Shown piece after piece: positions 39,949 through 47,681 of a DNA stretch of 55,263 bases. Source of the DNA: a bacterium (GTDB lineage: Bacteria > Vulcanimicrobiota > Xenobia > Xenobiales > JADMJV01); NCBI GenBank assembly GCA_030149525.1, contig JASBRJ010000144.1, positions 1 through 55,263 on the forward strand. Direction: 5' to 3'. The translations under genes and the position numbers were made by a program. Position 1 is the first letter of the stretch. The number at the start of each line of letters is the position of its first letter. The notes below the pieces were generated by a model, which made no database searches, had not been told where the DNA came from, and worked only from the letters and a program-made list of their open reading frames with translations.

Positions 39949-41798
39949 TTCTCTTTTGCACCGTCCAAGAGATTGGAGTCGAGCATATGAGGCGTGAGCT
40001 CGAAGGCATCCAGGATCTGATCGGCTTCCTGAGCCACCACCGAACAAAGCTCCAAGACCTGAGCTCGAACGGCCCGAGACTGCCCCGGGGTCAGATAGGA
40101 TTGCTCCAGAAACCATCCCTTATCGTCTTCTATGCGAGAAAGGGCGAAGAGGCTCAGGAGGTGGCCCAGGACTCGTTTATCCCAGCCCGGAGGACAGCTT
40201 TCCCAAGTGTTTCTCAAGCACCGATAGACCTTTTCTTCGCAATAGGCTCGGGATAAGAGAAGGCAGTGCTCCTGACATTCGTTCAGGGTATCGAAAAGTG
40301 AACGTCCTTCGTCCAGGCGAGAACGAACTCGACGGGCGAGAGAGTATAGCAGGCGCTCTTTCTTGTATCTCAGAGCCGAGCCCAAGAACTCTTGTGAGGT
40401 TAAGGTCTCAGAGGAGGTGTCCCGCGATTTGAGTGGCCCTGTTTTGGCCGCTTTACTCACGCTTTTGCCCACCCAGCCAAGGGCTTTCATGATCTTCGGA
40501 GTGTCCAATCCTCGCTGAAAGTCGAGGAGGAGATTGCGCGCGGTCATCAGCTCGAGAATGGTGTTACCACCCTCCATGGTAGTGAAGAGGCTGAGGTCTC
40601 GGACCAGTTCTGTGAGTCGATTTTCAGCCAGGCATCCGGCCCCACCGCAAACCTGCCTGCAAACCAACGCACTCTCCTGGGCGAAGCTTGAAGTGTAGGC
40701 TTTGAGTGAGCCGGTGAAGGTTTCCAATTCTCGATCCTTGACCGCCTCCTCGAAATACTGATGCTGGGCCTGGCCCAGACGGGCTCTTCCGGAATCCAAG
40801 GCGACAAGAGTGGCTAATCGAGGCATCAATTTCTTTTGCATGGCCTGGTAGCTCAAAAGGGTGCGTTCGGGACTCTTAGCATTCTCGGAGAACTGGCGCC
40901 GTTTGTGAAGATAGCGGATGGCCAGGGTGAGGGCGATCTTGGCGCCCGCCGCCGCACCACTGGTAACAAGGCTTCGCCCCACCACCAGAGTTCCCAGCAT
41001 AGCGTTGAAACGATGAGAAGGCGAGCGAAGACTGCAGCGATAGTGGCCGGCTTCATCCACCTGGGCGTGACGAGAAAGTAGATTCTCTCGTTGGAGTGGA
41101 TAGTTGTGGAAGCTCAGGCGACCATAGGACAAGCCGTTGAGCCCTCCCATCAAACCGCACTGCTCCGTTTCGACGCCCGGCAACAGGTGGCCGGATTCGT
41201 CTCTGAGCGGCACCAAAAAGGCATGAACTCCATGATCTGTTTCACCGATTTTAAGGCGGCAGAAAACGAGCCCCACGTCGGCTTGCTCAAGGCTTGTTAC
41301 ATACTCCTTGGCGGCCTGGGGGCCGGGGGTGTGAAGGAGAAAGACCTGCTGCTCTTTGTGATAGGTTGCTGTGGTTTGAAGCCCTCGAACATTGGAGCCG
41401 TGGGCCGCTTCGGTCATGGCAAGACAAGCCGACTTTTCCATCTTTGCCAGTTTGTCGAGCCAGGGGCTTTGATGACCGGCTCCCAGTCGAGATACGGCCC
41501 GCAAAAGAAAGCCGAACTGAAGCCCAAATCTCATCATAAGGTTGAAGTCGAAAAAACCGATCTCGTAGCCCAGGGCATTGAAGAGGGAAGGGTCTCCGCC
41601 TTTGCTGGGAGGCAGTCCCAGTTTCCCCAGGCCCTGGGCGGCGAACCAACGGCACCAGCGCTCAACCTCGGCCTGGTGTTCCTGTGGGCTGTTGCCCTGA
41701 TATCGTCGAAACGGCTCTTTTGCCAGGAGTCTCCGAAACCGCCGCGAGTCGTCGTAGAAGTCGCCTTCCAATCTATGGGCTAGAGCCTTCGGATCCAT
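39945..41798 (-). CDS. Acyl-CoA oxidase/dehydrogenase-like flavoprotein
   Basis: 617 residues, longer than acyl-CoA dehydrogenases (~380) and near acyl-CoA oxidases (~600-650). 'ACLAMTEAAHGSNVRGLQTTATY' carries the oxidase MTExxHGSNV motif for FAD and substrate, 'GLMGGLNGLSYGRLSFHN' follows, and 'VCGGAGCLAENRLTELVRDLSLFTTMEGGNTILELMTARNLL' holds the likely catalytic Glu (FTTMEGGN). The C-terminal half is helical. It should desaturate an acyl-CoA or similar thioester. It is the first of five overlapping genes, so a lipid- or acyl-related pathway is likely. Its upstream gap to the next gene on the same strand is only 27 bases. Confidence 0.87.
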   Translation of the reverse strand: MDPKALAHRLEGDFYDDSRRFRRLLAKEPFRRYQGNSPQEHQAEVERWCRWFAAQGLGKLGLPPSKGGDPSLFNALGYEIGFFDFNLMMRFGLQFGFLLRAVSRLGAGHQSPWLDKLAKMEKSACLAMTEAAHGSNVRGLQTTATYHKEQQVFLLHTPGPQAAKEYVTSLEQADVGLVFCRLKIGETDHGVHAFLVPLRDESGHLLPGVETEQCGLMGGLNGLSYGRLSFHNYPLQRENLLSRHAQVDEAGHYRCSLRSPSHRFNAMLGTLVVGRSLVTSGAAAGAKIALTLAIRYLHKRRQFSENAKSPERTLLSYQAMQKKLMPRLATLVALDSGRARLGQAQHQYFEEAVKDRELETFTGSLKAYTSSFAQESALVCRQVCGGAGCLAENRLTELVRDLSLFTTMEGGNTILELMTARNLLLDFQRGLDTPKIMKALGWVGKSVSKAAKTGPLKSRDTSSETLTSQEFLGSALRYKKERLLYSLARRVRSRLDEGRSLFDTLNECQEHCLLLSRAYCEEKVYRCLRNTWESCPPGWDKRVLGHLLSLFALSRIEDDKGWFLEQSYLTPGQSRAVRAQVLELCSVVAQEADQILDAFELTPHMLDSNLLDGAKEK

Positions 41799-41825
41799 CT
41801 TGAAAGAATTTGGAGCCCACCTTGC

Positions 41826-43082
41826 TCAGGACCTTCTAGAAAGCGTTTGCCCGCTAAGATAAAGAAGCGCGCTACCTTCCTCAAAGAACTCTCTGGCCTC
41901 TTCCACCAGCGGCTCATACTTCTGAAGAGTCTCCCAGAGAGCTTGGGAATGAACCAGTTTCAGACCGCTCAGATCCGTTTCCAGTTCCGCATCGGCTAGG
42001 AGAAAGCAGCAACCGTGGAAGGCGTCGACATGGGTTTCACCGGAAACGATCTGCTGGTCGAACACCACAACCCCGTGTCGAACGATGACCACTCGTGGAT
42101 GGAAACCGCGAGATTCTTCGCTGGTATGGAGAGCAAGCGCAGCCCGAAACCTTTCCCGCTTGCGCACTCTTCTCATGCTGATATTCTCACGGCCCGACCG
42201 GTATTGAAGCATCCAGGAAGCGGAGCTTTCTCCATCCGGCATCAAAGTGTTGGACGCTCGGGTTCCAGAAGCCCACAGATTGTAGCAGTCCCTCCGCACA
42301 ACGTAAGCGTTCAGGGAAGGTCGAAGCAAGGTGAAAGAGTCTTCGTCAGGCTGGGCCAACTGAAAGAGGATGTTGGAGGCGGCCGCCCGGTTGACTTTAC
42401 GACTGGTGCTCACACCCACTTTATACAAAGACAGTGGACGGATGTGTTCATTGAGATGCCATACCGGCTGCGCAGGCAGTTCTCGGCCGTCAATGAAGAT
42501 GCGACAGCAGCTGAAAGGGCAAAATTGTTGAATGAGGCTTGCCGCTGCAGCGCGTCGACCCGCATCCTTCCAGAACTTCCAGTTAGTCTTGTGGTGGACA
42601 GAGAGGCGAAAGCTATGGGAGTTTCCCTGTTTCTGGACGTTGGCCTCGGCGGAACTCGTGATGGCGCGGTCGGCTTGAATCCGAATTTCACCTTGACTCT
42701 TGGGGGACTGAAAATTCCAGCGGGTCTCGCGGTTTTGGTCGGAGAGTGTTCCCAACAAGGCGGAGGCCAATGTGCCGAGGATTTGATCTTCGGCCTCCAG
42801 GGGAGACACCAGTGTGCGGCACACCTCGGTGACATCGCACAATTGGAGACCCCCCTCGGAACGAAAGCCCACCTCAGTGGTGTGGCGCCTGATTTTGATC
42901 CTGATATCCTCGGCCTCTATCAAGTGAGCAAGCTGAACTGCTCGAAGCAGATAGTGATGCTCGCTCGGCAGGGCGAACTCCGAGAGTTTTCTGACCGCTC
43001 GGTTCAAGTCGACGGTGAAGACTCCCTGGGAATCTCTGTCGCCGCTCTCGGCTCTTTCGTCCAGAAATCGGTCCAAACTCAT
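41826..43082 (-). CDS. Degenerate Hsp90/GHKL-like protein, copy 1
   Basis: 418 residues from the ATG at 43082. The N terminus 'FTVDLNRAVRKLSEFALPSEHHYLLRAVQLAHLIEAEDIRIKIRRHTTEVGFRS' has the spacing of the first GHKL/HtpG helices and strands, but the N-box Glu and Asn needed to hold ATP are replaced (RAVQLAHLIEA). The middle region has 'GRRAAAASLIQQFCPFSCCRIFIDGRELPA' and 'LLRPSLNAYVVRRDCYNLWASGTRASNTL'. It is a clear paralogue of the protein at 45734-46963. Similar Hsp90-like proteins are found in Myxococcota and relatives, with no known function. It follows the oxidase series by 27 bases upstream. Confidence 0.62.
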   Translation of the reverse strand: MSLDRFLDERAESGDRDSQGVFTVDLNRAVRKLSEFALPSEHHYLLRAVQLAHLIEAEDIRIKIRRHTTEVGFRSEGGLQLCDVTEVCRTLVSPLEAEDQILGTLASALLGTLSDQNRETRWNFQSPKSQGEIRIQADRAITSSAEANVQKQGNSHSFRLSVHHKTNWKFWKDAGRRAAAASLIQQFCPFSCCRIFIDGRELPAQPVWHLNEHIRPLSLYKVGVSTSRKVNRAAASNILFQLAQPDEDSFTLLRPSLNAYVVRRDCYNLWASGTRASNTLMPDGESSASWMLQYRSGRENISMRRVRKRERFRAALALHTSEESRGFHPRVVIVRHGVVVFDQQIVSGETHVDAFHGCCFLLADAELETDLSGLKLVHSQALWETLQKYEPLVEEAREFFEEGSALLYLSGQTLSRRS

Positions 43083-43161
43083 GATCGTTTCGCCGTTTGT
43101 TTTGGGCCTGATAGAACCCTTTTCAAAGGAGATCTGAGCCGAAGCCTGACATCCTGGGACT

Positions 43162-43626
43162 ATGACCACAAAGACCATCCTTCGCCGTGCCCTCATCACC
43201 GCCGGAGTTCTCGGCCTGGCTTCGCTCGGCTTGATCTACTATCAAAACGCCCAGGTGCCCACGCTGGGAGTGAGCGACGGCAAGTTCAAGCCCCTCGGCT
43301 CTTTCCCTAACGGCGTGTCTACCCAAGCCTCTCAAGATTCCAAGAAGGTGGAGCCGTTGCCCATGAAGGCCAGTGTGGAGGAGACCGTAGCCGCTCTGAA
43401 AGAGGCCTGCAACTCGGTTTGTCAGACCGACATTTTAGAAGAGCGCGGGGACTATCTTCGCCTCGTCTTCACCACGCCGGTCATGAAGTTTCATGACGAT
43501 GGTGAGTTCTGGATCGACGACAAAGCGCGAGTCGTTCACTTTCGCTCGGAGGCCCGGGCCGGCTATTCCGACGGGGGTAACAATCGCGCTCGTTACCAGA
43601 AAATTCGTCGAGCCTACGGTTCTTAG
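43162..43626 (+). CDS. DUF1499 protein with membrane anchor
   Basis: 154 residues. An N-terminal membrane helix or signal anchor ('ALITAGVLGLASLGLIYYQ') precedes 'LGVSDGKFKPLGSFPNGVSTQASQDSKKVEPLPM' and 'FHDDGEFWIDDKARVVHFRSEARAGYSDGGNNRARYQKIRRAYG', the DUF1499 signature; the usual 'SPNCVS' has lost its Cys here (FPNGVS). Divergent from the degenerate GHKL gene, it ends four bases inside the convergent protease gene. DUF1499 proteins are of unknown function and occur widely in bacteria and plastids. Confidence 0.88.
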   Translation: MTTKTILRRALITAGVLGLASLGLIYYQNAQVPTLGVSDGKFKPLGSFPNGVSTQASQDSKKVEPLPMKASVEETVAALKEACNSVCQTDILEERGDYLRLVFTTPVMKFHDDGEFWIDDKARVVHFRSEARAGYSDGGNNRARYQKIRRAYGS

Positions 43627-45686
43627 CCCTGCACGGGCGGGTCTTCGTCTTTCGGCGTCCCTGTGACCACTAACCGGTCGAACTGAAAACCGTCCTTGAA
43701 GACGTCACCGTCGGTTTTTAGGCGGAATCGAATCTGTACATCGTCCTGGCCTACCAGCGAGGACAGATCGATTCGCTCGGTGTGCCATCCGTCCAACAGG
43801 TTGAACGCTTTCAGCTCTTTCCATTCCGCCTCCGCCTGGCCGCTCTTGGCTTCCAGGAAAATCTTATCGAAGTTGATTTCGAGATCATGCCGGCAGTCGA
43901 ACTGGAGTTCCGCGGCCCGGTAGTCTTTGAGACTAAACGGCTTACTAGTCAGGCTCGCTTGCTGGTCTCGCTTGTAAAAACCGCCCGGGCTGTCGCTCCA
44001 CACCTCACCACGGCCTTCCACGATTTCTCGACCCCAGTCTCCTTCGGCCGTCCAGTTCTCGGAGCCATCCTCGAAGGCCACGTAGGCGCTGGGAACCTGG
44101 ACTTTCAAAGATGTCATTTCAGAGCGGTTCCCTACGTTGTCCACTGAGCGCACCGCTACAAATAACTCCCGGTCGGAGGCCGACGGTGTCACAGGAAAGC
44201 TGATCAGCTCTTTCTGGCCCGAGGCTTTGGGCGGCGTGGTGAAGACCTGAGATTGAGCCCTGAAATCCTCTGCCGCAAACGGTTTGTTGGAGTAGGCGAT
44301 TTCGTAGGCGGCAGCGGTTCCGACCTGGCCGTCGTCGCCGGAGGCTTTCCAGCTGAGTCCAACCCGAGAGGGGGTAATGCCGAGGGCTTTCAACTCGCTC
44401 ACCGCGCCAGGTGCAACCTGGTCGTTCTCCAGCGCTCTGGCTAGATTCAAGCGCCCGCCGGATGCAACTCTGCCTTCCAGTTGTGGGAGGCGGTCGGTGC
44501 TGAACATCAGGCGCTCTTTCAATTGCTGGTTGCTCAAGTGAGGGAATTTATTGAGGACCAGGCTTGCCGCCCCGGAAACATGAGGGGTGGCCATGGAGGT
44601 GCCGCTCTTGTGCCCGTACTCGCCTCCGGGAAGGGTCGAGTAAGTGTTGACGCCGGGGGCTGCCAAATCGACGGCGGATCGCCCGTAGTTGCTGAATTTG
44701 GCCAGTTGATCCTGGGAGTCGGTGGCGGCTACGGCAAGAATATTGTCCATGGAATAGGCCGCCGGAAAGAGCGGTTTGATATCGGAGTTTTGGCCGTCGT
44801 TACCGGCAGCACAGATATGAAGCGCCGGACTTGCGCTCAAGGTGTCGATAAGGGCCTGGTTCGGGTTGGGACCGCCCCACGAGTTTTGAGTCAGTCGAAC
44901 CCCCTGGGCGTCGGCGTAAGTGAGCGCGGCAATGGCGTCGGCGGTCGTTCCCATGCCGCCGGAAATGAATCGTAGCGGCATAATTTGCGCCTCCCAGGCC
45001 ACTCCGGTCACACCTTGACCGTTGTTCCCCACGGCGGCCACCGTTCCGGCTACATGGGTGCCGTGGGTGCCGCTATCGGAAGGGTCGCCGTTCTTATCGG
45101 GGGCGTTGTAGCCGTGGAGATCGTCGATAATGCCGTTGCCGTCGTCGTCTTTGCCGTTGGCCACTTCGTTGGGGTTGGTCCAAATATTGGCGGCAAGGTC
45201 CGGGTGAGTGTAGTCGACGCCGGAGTCGATAACAGCCAACAACGGAGCGTTGTTGCGATGGCCGGAAGTGTCGGCCCAACCCTGGGGAGCTGAGATACGG
45301 TGCATCCCGTACAACTCGGAATGAAGATCATTAGGCGTGACACCTTCGGTGGTCGGCCGGGGTGGTTGGGGCTCTGCCTGTTGGTCGTCGAAGGTCTGGA
45401 CGAGATCGTTTGTGACAGCGTAGGCTACCCGGTCGTCGTCGTGCAGCTTGGCCAGGGCGCGGTTTAAGCCTTCTGGGCTGTCGTCTTCGAGTTTCAAGTG
45501 AAGGATTTCACTGCTTGAGAAAGTGTCTTGCAGTAGCGGCTGACCGCCGAGCGAGTAGCGCGCGGCCACTTTCCCCATTTCCGAAAACGGGGAGCGACCA
45601 GTCTCCTTGGCGTCGAGCGACTGGCTCGGTTTGAGGCGAACGAGCAATTCGCCGGGAACGTGAGGTGAGTGCAGCTTTGAGATCAT
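43623..45686 (-). CDS. Subtilisin-like serine protease (S8) with C-terminal beta domains
   Basis: 687 residues. An N-terminal propeptide-like region ('PGELLVRLKPSQSL', about 10-25) precedes the S8 domain: Asp154 in 'VIDSGVDYTH', His208 in 'SGTHGTHVAGT', the oxyanion Asn in 'CAAGNDGQ' and the Ser in 'SGTSMATPHVSGAASLV'. All triad residues are present. The region after about 420 includes a fibronectin-like section ('RVGLSWKASGDDGQVGTAAAYEIAYS') and a jelly-roll end that could be a substrate-binding domain. No signal peptide is seen before the propeptide, which is unusual for a secreted-type protease; it may use another route or an upstream start is missing. Confidence 0.9.
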   Translation of the reverse strand: MISKLHSPHVPGELLVRLKPSQSLDAKETGRSPFSEMGKVAARYSLGGQPLLQDTFSSSEILHLKLEDDSPEGLNRALAKLHDDDRVAYAVTNDLVQTFDDQQAEPQPPRPTTEGVTPNDLHSELYGMHRISAPQGWADTSGHRNNAPLLAVIDSGVDYTHPDLAANIWTNPNEVANGKDDDGNGIIDDLHGYNAPDKNGDPSDSGTHGTHVAGTVAAVGNNGQGVTGVAWEAQIMPLRFISGGMGTTADAIAALTYADAQGVRLTQNSWGGPNPNQALIDTLSASPALHICAAGNDGQNSDIKPLFPAAYSMDNILAVAATDSQDQLAKFSNYGRSAVDLAAPGVNTYSTLPGGEYGHKSGTSMATPHVSGAASLVLNKFPHLSNQQLKERLMFSTDRLPQLEGRVASGGRLNLARALENDQVAPGAVSELKALGITPSRVGLSWKASGDDGQVGTAAAYEIAYSNKPFAAEDFRAQSQVFTTPPKASGQKELISFPVTPSASDRELFVAVRSVDNVGNRSEMTSLKVQVPSAYVAFEDGSENWTAEGDWGREIVEGRGEVWSDSPGGFYKRDQQASLTSKPFSLKDYRAAELQFDCRHDLEINFDKIFLEAKSGQAEAEWKELKAFNLLDGWHTERIDLSSLVGQDDVQIRFRLKTDGDVFKDGFQFDRLVVTGTPKDEDPPVQG

Positions 45687-45733
45687 ATGCCGCCATTATG
45701 CCAGGGGCCCCTGAAGGCAAAGTAAACGACAAG

Positions 45734-46963
45734 TTACATTGTCAACATGTCTCGGCCCTTTTTGTAGTAGGCAGTGGCGGGTGCGAGCAAGTGTCGGTAG
45801 CTTTCCACCTTCTCCAAGAACGCTTCGTTTTGAAGGATCTGAAGTCCGGTCAGGTCGGTCTCCAGTTCGTGATCGCAGAAGATGAGGACGGCCCCTTGGA
45901 AGTCTTTGAAGCGGTCGGCATGTTCGGTCATGCGGGTCTCTAAAACGGTCACTCCGCAACGAACGACCTTAACTCGAAAAGCATCATCCTCATCCGGGGC
46001 GTGGTAGTTTAGGCCCAGAACAGCCCGACAGGGCACTCGCTTGGGGGCGAATCTCATGCTCACGTTTTCGTCATTCTGGCGAAATTGAAGCATCCACGCG
46101 GCGCTGCTGATGCCGTCCGGCTTGAGAGTGTTGTTCACTCGAGTGCCGGAAACCCAAAGGTTCATATAATCTGCTCTGACAACGTAGGCGCTCAGAGAGG
46201 GTCGAAGCAAGCAGAATCGTTGCTCGCCGGGGTCGGCCATCTCGTAAAGAATGCTGCTTCGAGGGTCGGCCTCCCAGGCGATCTCCTCATGGCTTCCCCA
46301 CAAAGTTCGTTTCGTATGATCGTTGACTACGGAGGAGGAATGAATCTCTAGTTCCCGGTTGTCGATGGAAATTTTCACTCCACTGAAGCGACAATTCTCT
46401 TCCAGCACTCTCGCTGCGGCAGCCCGACGCCGGGCGGCCAACCAGAACTTCCAAGTCCTGGGATGGAGCACGGAGAGAGTATAGGCGTTGGGATGCTGAT
46501 CCTCTTCGAGTGGGTGACTCAGCTTGAAATCCTGAATGGAGAAGCGGCGTTCGCGATTGATAAAAACTCGACGCCCGCTATGACCCTCGGAGAAGGACCA
46601 GAGGGTTTCCAGGTTCTCGTCGGTCACCGTTCCCATCAGTCCGGAAACCAGATCGAACATCAGCGGATCCTTGATCTCCAGCGGATCGACGAAGGCTCTG
46701 TAAATGGCATCGGAGTCGGTGATGCTGCCGCCAAGAGGGGCACGGAAGCGCACCACGGTTCGAAACTTCTCAATTCTCACACTGACCTCGTCGGCCTGGA
46801 GATGATGAGCCACCTGAATAATTTTAAGCAGATAGTGGCTGTGTGAGGGGAGAGCGAACTTGGCGAGTTTGTCGGCCGCTCTCGACAGGTCGAGAGTGAA
46901 ACCTCCGTCCGAGTCGAGGGTCCCCTCCGAAGCCTGGTTGCTGAGATAGTCTTCTAAAGCCAC
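45734..46963 (-). CDS. Degenerate Hsp90/GHKL-like protein, copy 2
   Basis: 409 residues from a GTG at 46963 with AGGGGG six bases upstream. It matches copy 1 throughout: 'FTLDLSRAADKLAKFALPSHSHYLLKIIQVAHHLQADEVSVRI', 'RRAAAARVLEENCRFSGVKISIDNREL' and 'LLRPSLSAYVVRADYMNLWVSGTRVNNTLKPDGISSAAWMLQFRQNDENVSMR'. As in copy 1 the ATP-binding N-box is lost. Starting ten bases after the esterase stop, it completes an operon with the STAND ATPase and esterase. A scaffold or recognition role is more likely than ATP-driven chaperoning. Confidence 0.62.
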   Translation of the reverse strand: MALEDYLSNQASEGTLDSDGGFTLDLSRAADKLAKFALPSHSHYLLKIIQVAHHLQADEVSVRIEKFRTVVRFRAPLGGSITDSDAIYRAFVDPLEIKDPLMFDLVSGLMGTVTDENLETLWSFSEGHSGRRVFINRERRFSIQDFKLSHPLEEDQHPNAYTLSVLHPRTWKFWLAARRRAAAARVLEENCRFSGVKISIDNRELEIHSSSVVNDHTKRTLWGSHEEIAWEADPRSSILYEMADPGEQRFCLLRPSLSAYVVRADYMNLWVSGTRVNNTLKPDGISSAAWMLQFRQNDENVSMRFAPKRVPCRAVLGLNYHAPDEDDAFRVKVVRCGVTVLETRMTEHADRFKDFQGAVLIFCDHELETDLTGLQILQNEAFLEKVESYRHLLAPATAYYKKGRDMLTM

Positions 46964-46973
46964 CTGCAGCCCC

Positions 46974-47681
46974 CTACAAATAGTGTCGAATCTGGGCTCT
47001 CCAGAGCGGCCAATCGTGAATGCCTGGTTCGTCCCACACATGGCACTGCTGGGGGATTCCCAGTCGTTCCATCTCCTGACTCAGTTGAATGGTGGGCTCC
47101 TTGCAAAAATCCCAACGACCGCTGGCCAGGATGAATTCGGTTTCTCGCGTTCGGGGGTTCAGTTCGTGGTAATCCAGGGTGCGCAGCCAATCCAGGGGAG
47201 AGTTGGCCAACACATCCTCGTCGTAGTAGCCGTCCACGTATTTATCCGACTGAAAATCTCCCGACATAGCCACCACCCGTCGGGCTGTGCCGGGGTAACG
47301 CAGGCCGAAATTGACGGCGTGAAACCCCCCGAAAGAGGCCCCGGTGAGGATGACAAAAGGGTTCTGATTGCGTTGCCTGATGTGAGGCAAAAACTCGTGC
47401 AGAAGGTAGTCTTCGTAGGCCAGGTGCCAATCGAGTTGTTCTCGTTGATGGATATCGAAGTTGTACCAGGACAGATGATCCACGGAGTCGAGGCAAAAGA
47501 GTTGAAGCCAGCCTCGCTTCAGAGCCTCGGAGAGCGACCACAACATGTGAAAGTCTTCCCACTGGTAGAAGCGACCCTTGGAAGTGGGGAAAACCAGGAC
47601 CGGAGCACCGCCCCAGCCGTAGACAAGGTGTTCCATATCCCGGCCGAGAGCGGCCGAATAGATACTCTCGTAGAGTCTCAA
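46974..47681 (-). CDS. Alpha/beta hydrolase of the esterase D-like group
   Basis: 235 residues. 'VILTGASFGGFHAVNFGLRYP' holds nucleophile Ser116, 'FILASGRWDFCKEP' the acid Asp and 'DEPGIHDWPLWRAQI' the His of the triad. 'APVLVFPTSKGRFYQWEDFHML' is the N-terminal family pattern. No signal peptide. This type hydrolyses small esters or thioesters; its start overlaps the STAND ATPase stop by four bases (ATGA), so it is co-translated with it and could be its effector. Ten bases after it follows the degenerate Hsp90-like gene. Confidence 0.85.
   Translation of the reverse strand: MRLYESIYSAALGRDMEHLVYGWGGAPVLVFPTSKGRFYQWEDFHMLWSLSEALKRGWLQLFCLDSVDHLSWYNFDIHQREQLDWHLAYEDYLLHEFLPHIRQRNQNPFVILTGASFGGFHAVNFGLRYPGTARRVVAMSGDFQSDKYVDGYYDEDVLANSPLDWLRTLDYHELNPRTRETEFILASGRWDFCKEPTIQLSQEMERLGIPQQCHVWDEPGIHDWPLWRAQIRHYL

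Noticed and set aside
42015-43310. 431-residue open frame on the plus strand
   Set aside because: It is antisense to the degenerate Hsp90-like gene and overlaps DUF1499 in another frame; no domain was seen.
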